Shown here: positions 10,101-14,894 of the stretch, one piece after another
How positions within the stretch are numbered: position 1 is the first letter of the stretch
Layout: the number at the start of each line of letters is the position of its first letter
Source of the DNA: UBA4644 sp900555855
Lineage (GTDB): Bacteria; Bacillota; Clostridia; Oscillospirales; Butyricicoccaceae
Reading direction: 5' to 3'
Length of the DNA: 25,626 nt
Assembly: GCA_052289195.1 (NCBI GenBank)
Contig: DAWAJD010000028.1
Location: 1-25,626 of the forward strand
The notes under the pieces: model-generated
Told to the model about the DNA's origin: nothing
What the model saw: the letters and a program-made list of their open reading frames with translations, nothing else
The model's database searches: none
Position numbers and translations under genes: made by a program

Positions 10101-13100
10101 GCAATATAAGGATATCAAAGAACACCTTCGCACGCAGGCCGTCACCATCTCGGAGGAAGACAAGCACGACATTGCGGACTGGGGCGATTTTCGCAAGAGC
10201 GCCTTTGGCCGGCTGCGGATCGTGAACCAGGGCGGGACGCCGGTGGATATTGCCTATGAAGAACTGCGGAACATGGCGCCGGCACTGTTCCCCTACGACA
10301 TCTCGCACCCGGCGGATCAGCTGGTGCGGATGTTTGAGGTGGCGCAGAGCATTGAGAAGACCGAGAAATCCCTGAATGAATACTATGGCCAGGACGCGGA
10401 AGAGTTTAAGCGCTGGGCAAAGAATGATTTTGACACAGCTATCGGCGACAGCATTCAGGAGCTGCGTACCGTGAAGCGCTACGCCGACGAGCGCGAGGCA
10501 AAGAGCAGCGCAGCGGCAGAAGCCGCGATCACTCCGGAGCAGGCGGCGGAAGCCTACCGGCAGTTGAAAAAGGCCCGGTGGGAGACGGAAAGGGCGAAGG
10601 CAAAAAATCTTCTCACTGACCATGACAAAATCCAGCTGGGACGGCTGCTGCGGGGCGAGATCGAGCTGCGGCATCTGGATCCGGACACGGATAATGTGAA
10701 GGGCATCCGGGCTGTTTATGAAGCCACAGCGGAATATGAACGGTTGGTGAAGCTGCTGACCGACTACAAGAAGCGCCAGCGGGCGGCGCTGCTGGAGACG
10801 GCGGACCGATATCTGGAGACGGCGAACGATTGGAAGGATAAGCGCACCGGCCTTGCCTACGCCAGAGAGACCATGGAGCGGAACTTTGAGGATATTGTCC
10901 CTGACCGGAAGCTGGCGAAGGAGATCGTAAGGGAATACATCACGCCGGTGCATGACGCGGAAGCAAACGCCACGCGGTTCAAAACGGAATACCGGGATAA
11001 GGTGCGTGCGCTGGAGCTGAGCCGGAAGGTGGAGAAGGGCAATGAGGTCTCCGAAGCACACGCGGTGCAGCTGCTGGGCGAGGCCATGGACAACATCCGC
11101 ATCCTGGAAAACAGCAGGGGCCGCATGGCGGAACGGGACGGCAAGACGCTGGAGGACTGGCAGGGCGTCGTGCAGGACCTGCGCGCAGGAAACCCGAACC
11201 TGAACTGGGAGAAGATCAACGGCGCCATTGAAAGCTTCCGGAAGATCTATGACGAGCTGTTCCGGCAGATGAACGATGTGCGCGTGCGCTTCGGCTATGA
11301 GCCGATCAATTACCGCAGCGGGTACTTCCCCCACTTCCAGCCGGGGGACGGGGGAGATGGCATCCTCTCCCAGTTTGGCCGGGCGATGGGTATCGATACC
11401 CAGGTGACGGCGCTGCCTACCTCCATTAACGGCCTGACGCATAACTTCAAGCCGGGCATCACCTGGTTCGGCAATGCGCAGGAGCGCCTGGGCTTCAACA
11501 CGGCTTATGATGCGGTGGAGGGCTTTGACAGGTACATCGAGGGCGTGGCCAGCGTGATCTTCCAGACGGAAAACATCCAGAAGCTTCGGGCACTGGCAAC
11601 GCAGATGCGCTACCGCACCGGCGACGAGGGCCTTCGGAAGCAGGTGGACGCCGTCCGGGCGGATACCCGTCTGACGGAGGAAGAGAAGAAAACAAAGATC
11701 GACGAAATCAACAAGGAAGGGCGGTTTGTTCTCTCCAACTTTGTAAACGAGCTGGATGAATACACCAACCTCCTGGCCAACAAGAAGAGCCGGTTCGACC
11801 GGGGCATAGAAGCTGCGCTGGGCCGAAAGGTCTACAGCTTCCTGAAAAACTGGGAATCCCGCGTGGGGGCGAACATGATCGCGGGCAACCTTTCTTCGGC
11901 GCTGACCAACTTCATTCCGCTGACGCAGGCCAGGGGCCAGATCGGCAGAGCCTCCATGCTGAAAGGCATGTGGGACACGCTGAAGGCTTATCGGAATGAC
12001 GATGGCTTTGCAGACCGGAGCAGCTTCCTCACCAACCGCAGAGGCAGCGACCCCATTGTAAAGAGCTGGTCGCAAAAGGCATCCAGCATTTTGGGGAAGC
12101 CCATGGAGTATATCGACACCTTTACTGCGGACAGCATCGTGCGGGCGCGCTATGACCAGAACCTTCGGCGGGGCCTGAGCGAAGCGGAAGCCATGAGCGA
12201 GGCGGACGCTTTTGCTGGAAAGGTCATGGCCGATCGCAGCAAAGGATCCATGCCCACGCTGTTTGAATCCAAAAACCCGATTTTCAAGGCGTTTACGCAA
12301 TTCCAGCTGGAGGTCAACAACCAGTTCAGCGAGGTCTTTAAGGATCTGCCCCGGGCCTATCGGGACAAGGGGCTGGCCGCGCTGGCAGCGGCGCTTTTCA
12401 AATACTTCATCGGTGCGTTTCTCTTCAACGAAGTATATGAGTATATCGTTGGCCGGCGGCCGGCGCTGGACCCCATCGGGCTGCTGAACGACACGGCGGG
12501 CGACCTTACGGGCTATGCGCTGCCCAACCTGGTGGAGCTGGGCGTGGGCGCGGCGCAGGGCGAGCTGCCCAGCTTCCAGACGGAAAAGGCCAGTCTGGGC
12601 GAGACGGGAAAGAATCTGGCACAGAATGCTTTGGGCGAGCTGCCGTTTTCCTCCGGGCTTGCGCTGCTCGGCGCAGACATCGATGGCGGACGCCTTCCGG
12701 CGGCCAGCGCCGTCCCGGATCTGACGGCGCTCTGGGATGCGGCAACGAAGGAGGGCTGGAGCGGAAAGCGGCGCTGGAAGGAGGTGCAGGATGAGCTGAG
12801 CAAGCTGGCCTATATCCTTCCGCCCTTTGGCGGAAACCAGGCGCAGAAGATCTGGAAATCTGTAAAGGCGCTTATCGAGGGCGGCAGCTATACGGTGGAC
12901 GCCGACGGCAGCAGGAAGCTCCAATATCCCGTTTTTACAGACGATCCCTGGGAGACGGCCCTGAACGCCGGACGGATGATGCTTTTCGGGAAAAGCAGCC
13001 TGCCCACGGCGCAGGACTGGGTGGAGGACAACTTCAATACGCTGGGCGCAAAGCAAACGGCCGCGTACCAGGATATGCTGGAGGCCGGCGTTCGAGGCGA

Positions 13101-14256
13101 GGATGCTTTTGCGCTGCTGCAGGAGCTGCGGGGCGCGGAAAAGACAGACGAGCAGAGCCGGAACGCCGTGCAGCGGGAGATCCTTCGGCGGTCTGATGTG
13201 CCGGGCGAGGGCAAGGCCATCACCTATTATGCGCTGCTGGCCAGCGACCGGGAGCGAGAGCTGATGGATGCGCTGGACGGTGCGGATCCCGGCGCTGTCA
13301 CAGAGATGCTGCTGGACATCAAGGACGCAGGCACTCTGAAGGGCGCGGCCGCATCCAGCGCAAAGCGGGAGGCCCTTGCCAAGGCGCCGCTCACGGATGA
13401 GGAAAAGCAGACGGTCTATCGCTACATTACGGGCACCAAGCAGGAGGACGGAAGCTACACCACCAGCCGGGAGGATGACATTATGGCATTCGAGCAGGTG
13501 GGGCTGGACTTCGACACCTTCCTGAAGGTGCAGAACGAGTACACCGCGGTCAATGAGAAGTACAGCGGCGCATCAGAGAAGGCGCTGGCGTTTTCCCGCT
13601 GGGTGAACAGCCTGGATCTGACGGCCGAGCAGGCAGAGACCGTGCGGGATTGCTTCCGGTATTTCAGCCAGATCCCGGCGGAGGCGGCGCGGTACGACAG
13701 CTTCGTTTCGGCGGGGCTGGATGATGACGCGGCCTATGCGCTGGCTGACGCTCTGAACGCATTGGAGCCGGAGGAAGGGAAGAAGACGGTGAGCTATGTG
13801 CAGCGGTATCGCGCGGTCCTTTCGGCGGAGCTCAGCGAGGACGATCAGCTGGCGGCACTGCAGGAGCTGATGCAGGAGAGCGAATACAGCAAGCTGCAGG
13901 TGGGATACAGCTATGGCGTGACACCGGAAGCGTATGTGACCTTCCGGGAGCTGCTGCCGCAATATGACGCCGATGGCAACGGCACCTTGAACCAGAAGGA
14001 GGTGGAAAAGGCGCTGGATTCCATGGGCGGCGGGATCGGCCTTGTGCTGCCGGGCGGCAGCGGAGGGGATCAGCCGCTGACGGTGAAGCAGCAGGCCGTG
14101 CTTTGGCAGCTGGCGAACAAGAGCTGGAGGCCGAACAAGAATCCCTACAGCACCAGCGTGGGCAAAAAGGTCTATGACGCGCTGAACGCGGAGCCTGTGA
14201 GCGGCGGCATCCTTCTGCCGGATGGCACCGGCGGGCTGGAGCTGCCGAGGGGATAA
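4198..14256 (+). CDS. Giant phage polyvalent protein with two HExxH, MuF-C-like, LPD23-like and LPD3-like domains
   Basis: This 3352-residue frame starts at ATG 4198; AAGGAGG at 4186-4192 overlaps the stop of the previous gene. Layout by residue: duplicated WEQKKRELA motif (11-45); coiled coil (about 100-340); Gly/Ala-rich hydrophobic stretch, possibly membrane-active (about 540-625); Pro/Gln/Thr linker (790-880); metallopeptidase-like domain with HELTH (954-958); MuF C-terminal-like domain (about 1142-1345, box VIRKLPELI at 1222); LPD23-like domain (about 1372-1660) with HEIQH (1496-1500) and GEIEARDA near 1624; LPD3-like domain (1682-1866); long helical modules (1880-2540); a virion-like module (2540-2770) with a hydrophobic patch near 2738; and an EF-hand-like loop DADGNGTLNQKE (3257-3268). 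Polyvalent proteins of phages and conjugative elements are known to combine such domains and are thought to enter the host with the DNA. Residues 1142-1345 and 1682-1866 are visibly poorer in GC than their surroundings. Domain names are from memory of family patterns. Confidence 0.8.
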   Translation: MALSEQTKARWEQKKRELAAAVPAETAPRSGSIQQKWEQKKRELAMQQAAPAAAKPAVKPSIAGASRAVTDTGTGGSMPQRALPATPAAGRLTEEAFDRSPVLQEKYGSYQHYAAQNKRYYARPELGGDTDRLRGDYSTYETAAQDALHAYEEAARKQKTTEGTLENLKQTLPALQQSFQRDPSALNNALYQTVLQRYESLAAQYAQEAEDAQRRYGDYEQSLGKYQDALRTYRDYLTGEQEKYQDWRSTIRTDENAIGRDLAAANAKVEQLQARKEQLQRQAKQLMDKAYPRNSGTDGLLLQAQALQEQARAMDGRITRARSAAGLLQEELDWKKYYQYADLMDAEDFAEKSRYVSTETGEAPKLGLSGVYRDTGFGDISYDIINRNETARGRQGVSDVNTNASFLGLDHGERGQMTDDEIAIFNYLYAQDTAKGDAEHRTAYAYIDYLTKELNYRRRQEEEAAWKDYAKGSPVGSSVFSILTSPLKGLSYLGQAADYLGTGKIDQNAAYNRLSYLNSAVRGQVSETIEQSGKWGKAGSFLYQTGMSMGDFLMNSLVTGAMAGGAVLGEKAFRVASNLSLAIMGTGAAADATIAAKDKGLTDKQAFTLGTIAGAAEVLTEKFSIEALLNGKWEDGALKYILKNAFTEGSEEVGSDFINLFADILVAKDKSEWRQTIAAYMAEGKTESEAFALAVAQQAAEMGLDFLGGALSGGTMASVGAGIGAVRNQVQYRQDGGQLRGLGDEMTRGILEEAEALDPNSEAYKLGQRLKKKQEKGKRLTDAEIGRLYAETTRALEQTEQAAPQPAQGQPQQTVGTELPTPDQTGGVMLPTPEQTEAQTQQRAAEQERQTAPPRETAEMAQPGVLPTAEETDRRQRAASAQTETERTGILLGVNDDTIARVLRISSAVGREVVFFDAGADATGGLENGHFDPEDGRIYINAQSKNPVAQIISHELTHSIEGGGSYGDLQRLVLQRIQQDGGDLQTLRQQKAELYARHGKELKASEVDQEIVAEYVEKHLLTDEQSIREMVRQDRTLGQRILDFIDRLLAKLGSGSAQERAFLTKARSYYRSALQETQSSFTAEMRQQAETQAAGMEGMEPRLERLRQQMTEGEISDAEAEAAYAQIYDPEEDLRQGLGGLQYSIQNTKNIPYQKQIDAFYSGDSKTVGRSDDIYIADADNSLNALGIGEKPFFMLKSNLKKSTRIAGNNPSYSAHGISESVIRKLPELIKSPALVVQGDGRISIIPGITVKTEKNNTAPLLIAVNPNSSVDGIDAYEIKSIYGRENFANWLDLRARDSKIIAGDEKKAAALLRDVGKQYPEPVAYAADLTTAILSQNEGGVKLPTPVNLRRYSDIAGQDVNRKSEGRKYSYAGQNAKSANLQTLREAQEMQKAGADMESIRKATGWHLGMEGKWRFEIDDSGLQLRGDAADLSNYTTLGELVDAPELFEAYPQLKDVRLAFADLEDGERGYFSSGDNTIVLSEELRGAPEDTLVHEIQHAIQDVEGFASGASPEYWARREYASGDLVTERLQREYDRTLNRLSRADQNRYIRYMELERELDRLFLSDENSEDGKRYAKLEAEQDALYEALYPNQWFRDLLDLSRRMTDAPGEYLRMYENTAGEIEARDAASRRRMTAEERRATIPKMADENTVFAEGAGWNRFFDYDPETASIKEQIEQSREELNKMEVVARETVPENLPNKDAAAKWAADRLKASGYKVDRQGFGEILFTKKDLDKGLRYADTPAEKAALAALPKVLKRGIEIGDHTNHKKREKQTVTFAAPVELNGVRGNMGVVINRNGNHYYAHRIVLPDGTVFQFSGINKDTTQELSRGVTVSGSLADTTSVASTDSVRDFDENVNTKYSLSEEEDAGDDVPAATLPTGQEDLRGALPKKAQDYLKRAERALVGRVGRALSVPRFAQREYLQEIAQKISEEYLTTGRVSEKTATELFEQAYQKGIVVDEAFYQQYKDIKEHLRTQAVTISEEDKHDIADWGDFRKSAFGRLRIVNQGGTPVDIAYEELRNMAPALFPYDISHPADQLVRMFEVAQSIEKTEKSLNEYYGQDAEEFKRWAKNDFDTAIGDSIQELRTVKRYADEREAKSSAAAEAAITPEQAAEAYRQLKKARWETERAKAKNLLTDHDKIQLGRLLRGEIELRHLDPDTDNVKGIRAVYEATAEYERLVKLLTDYKKRQRAALLETADRYLETANDWKDKRTGLAYARETMERNFEDIVPDRKLAKEIVREYITPVHDAEANATRFKTEYRDKVRALELSRKVEKGNEVSEAHAVQLLGEAMDNIRILENSRGRMAERDGKTLEDWQGVVQDLRAGNPNLNWEKINGAIESFRKIYDELFRQMNDVRVRFGYEPINYRSGYFPHFQPGDGGDGILSQFGRAMGIDTQVTALPTSINGLTHNFKPGITWFGNAQERLGFNTAYDAVEGFDRYIEGVASVIFQTENIQKLRALATQMRYRTGDEGLRKQVDAVRADTRLTEEEKKTKIDEINKEGRFVLSNFVNELDEYTNLLANKKSRFDRGIEAALGRKVYSFLKNWESRVGANMIAGNLSSALTNFIPLTQARGQIGRASMLKGMWDTLKAYRNDDGFADRSSFLTNRRGSDPIVKSWSQKASSILGKPMEYIDTFTADSIVRARYDQNLRRGLSEAEAMSEADAFAGKVMADRSKGSMPTLFESKNPIFKAFTQFQLEVNNQFSEVFKDLPRAYRDKGLAALAAALFKYFIGAFLFNEVYEYIVGRRPALDPIGLLNDTAGDLTGYALPNLVELGVGAAQGELPSFQTEKASLGETGKNLAQNALGELPFSSGLALLGADIDGGRLPAASAVPDLTALWDAATKEGWSGKRRWKEVQDELSKLAYILPPFGGNQAQKIWKSVKALIEGGSYTVDADGSRKLQYPVFTDDPWETALNAGRMMLFGKSSLPTAQDWVEDNFNTLGAKQTAAYQDMLEAGVRGEDAFALLQELRGAEKTDEQSRNAVQREILRRSDVPGEGKAITYYALLASDRERELMDALDGADPGAVTEMLLDIKDAGTLKGAAASSAKREALAKAPLTDEEKQTVYRYITGTKQEDGSYTTSREDDIMAFEQVGLDFDTFLKVQNEYTAVNEKYSGASEKALAFSRWVNSLDLTAEQAETVRDCFRYFSQIPAEAARYDSFVSAGLDDDAAYALADALNALEPEEGKKTVSYVQRYRAVLSAELSEDDQLAALQELMQESEYSKLQVGYSYGVTPEAYVTFRELLPQYDADGNGTLNQKEVEKALDSMGGGIGLVLPGGSGGDQPLTVKQQAVLWQLANKSWRPNKNPYSTSVGKKVYDALNAEPVSGGILLPDGTGGLELPRG
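4228..4331 (+). repeat. Direct repeat inside the giant gene (WEQKKRELA twice)
   Basis: Two 26-base copies at 4228-4253 and 4306-4331 differ at a single base (TGGGAACAGAAG versus TGGGAGCAGAAG). They are 78 bases apart, exactly 26 codons, so both encode WEQKKRELA in frame. The near identity suggests a recent duplication of a charged helical tag at the N-terminus. Confidence 0.85.
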
Positions 14257-14405
14257 AGGAACATCCGCCGGAGCCGGCCGGGTAAAAATCCGTACAGATT
14301 TTCATACAGATTTTTTCTGTACAAACCCGTTTTTTCTGCGGAAACATCGTTTTATAAGCAGATATTTCAACGGATAAAAAACCTGCAAACCATTGGAAAT
14401 AAAGG
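14257..14405. other. Short gene-free stretch between phage block and tRNA cluster
   Basis: This AT-richer segment of about 150 bases follows the last phage gene. It contains a small GC stem (GCCGG 14267-14271 with CCGGC 14274-14278, no T-run), the GTACAGA half-site cluster listed separately, and otherwise no frame with a ribosome binding site. Its location makes it a candidate phage attachment flank. Confidence 0.5.
14292..14322. repeat. Three GTACAGA-type half sites (two direct, one inverted)
   Basis: GTACAGA at 14292-14298 and ATACAGA at 14304-14310 are direct copies 12 bases apart, each followed by TTTT. TCTGTAC at 14316-14322 is the exact inverse of the first. The spacing is 12 bases between each neighbouring pair. 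It could be a protein-binding cluster such as integrase arm sites, or a weak stem-loop. Confidence 0.5.
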
Positions 14406-14439
14406 AAAAGCCCGGAAACACTGATGTTTCCGGGCTTTT
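14406..14439. terminator. Bidirectional intrinsic terminator between phage operon and tRNA operon
   Basis: A perfect 15-bp stem (AAAAGCCCGGAAACA 14406-14420 with its complement 14425-14439) surrounds a CTGA loop. The outer arms give a T-run in both directions. It can stop the rightward phage transcript and the leftward tRNA transcript, whose last tRNA ends 7 bases away. Confidence 0.9.
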
Positions 14440-14445
14440 AATCAA

Positions 14446-14522
14446 TGGTGGAGACAAGGGGACTCGAACCCATGACCTCTCGCGTGTGAGGCGAACGCTC
14501 TAACCAGCTGAGCTATGTCTCC
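14446..14522 (-). tRNA. tRNA-Val (anticodon CAC)
   Basis: The minus strand folds as a full cloverleaf. The acceptor GGAGACA pairs with TGTCTCC, followed by discriminator A and an encoded CCA (14446-14448). The anticodon stem TTCGC/GCGAG frames the loop CTCACAC, giving anticodon CAC for GTG codons. The T-arm has GGTTCGAGTCC. It is the last of three tRNAs in the transcript, and its 3' end points at the phage block, a typical integration target. Confidence 0.95.
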
Positions 14523-14523
14523 G

Positions 14524-14557
14524 TTCGGTTTTGGGACGCCGGAGGGCGTCCACCGAA
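14524..14557 (-). other. Hairpin spacer between tRNA-Glu and tRNA-Val
   Basis: An inner stem GACGCC/GGCGTC (14535-14540 with 14545-14550, loop GGAG) and an outer stem TTCGG/CCGAA (14524-14528 with 14553-14557) fill the 39-base spacer. No T-run follows on the minus strand, so it is more likely a processing structure for the tRNA precursor than a terminator. Confidence 0.55.
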
Positions 14558-14561
14558 GGGA

Positions 14562-14636
14562 TGGTGACCCGTACGGGAATCGAACCCATGATTCCGCCGT
14601 GAAAGGGCGGTGTCTTAACCTCTTGACCAACGGGCC
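14562..14636 (-). tRNA. tRNA-Glu (anticodon UUC)
   Basis: The minus strand gives acceptor GGCCCGT pairing with ACGGGTC (one G-U pair), discriminator A and an encoded CCA (14562-14564). The anticodon stem CCGCC/GGCGG frames the loop CTTTCAC, giving anticodon TTC. The T-arm reads GGTTCGATTCC. It is the middle gene of a three-tRNA operon, 4 bases downstream of tRNA-Met. Confidence 0.95.
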
Positions 14637-14640
14637 GAAA

Positions 14641-14717
14641 TGGTAGCGGCGATGGGACTTGAACCTATGACCTGCCGGGTATGAACCGGATGCTCTAGCC
14701 AACTGAGCTACGCCGCC
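14641..14717 (-). tRNA. tRNA-Met (anticodon CAU), elongator type
   Basis: The minus strand gives acceptor GGCGGCG with CGCCGCT (G-U at the first pair), discriminator A and an encoded CCA (14641-14643). The anticodon loop TTCATAC carries CAT. The TAGCTCAG D-arm start and the GCCGCTACCA end are as I recall them for elongator Met tRNA in Bacillota, not initiator. A tRNA-Ile with modified CAU is the alternative. It is the first gene of the tRNA transcript. Confidence 0.9.
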
Positions 14718-14749
14718 ATATTGATCGCCTGCCGCAGCAAGCAAGATTT

Positions 14750-14778
14750 ATTATATGGAAAAACCGCGGGTTTGTCAA
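14750..14778 (-). promoter_or_regulatory. Sigma-A promoter of the tRNA-Met-Glu-Val operon
   Basis: On the minus strand, TTGACA (14773-14778) and TATAAT (14750-14755) are both perfect consensus hexamers separated by exactly 17 bases. The -10 box lies 32 bases ahead of the first tRNA nucleotide (14717). This strength fits a stable RNA operon. Confidence 0.95.
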
Positions 14779-14828
14779 GGGATTTTTTGCGGAAAAAGCA
14801 TTTTTTCTTGGCGCGGCCCGCCAGGAGA

Positions 14829-14864
14829 GAAAAAACGGCTCCCGCCGTTTGTGCGGGAGCCGTT
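14829..14864 (-). terminator. Intrinsic terminator of the pot operon
   Basis: On the minus strand, AACGGCTCCCGC (14853-14864) pairs with its complement (14834-14845) over a 7-base loop and runs into a T-stretch (14829-14835 is all A on the plus strand). It lies 30 bases after the stop codon of the potCD gene. Confidence 0.92.
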
Positions 14865-14894
14865 CTGTCTGCGTGCAGCGATTGTGGGGCGCGG

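Noticed and set aside
8227..13056. Minus-strand open frame of 1609 codons opposite the giant gene
   Set aside because: It is codon-aligned with the sense gene, so it stays open simply because TTA, CTA and TCA codons are rare in this GC-rich gene. The product is low-complexity Arg/Leu/His-rich with no motif and no ribosome binding site evidence.
4198..14256. N4-type virion RNA polymerase within the giant protein
   Set aside because: The size is similar, but I could not find polymerase motifs, and the recognised domains are of the polyvalent type.
14442..14744. Minus-strand 100-codon frame
   Set aside because: It covers three complete tRNA genes and is a translation of tRNA sequence.
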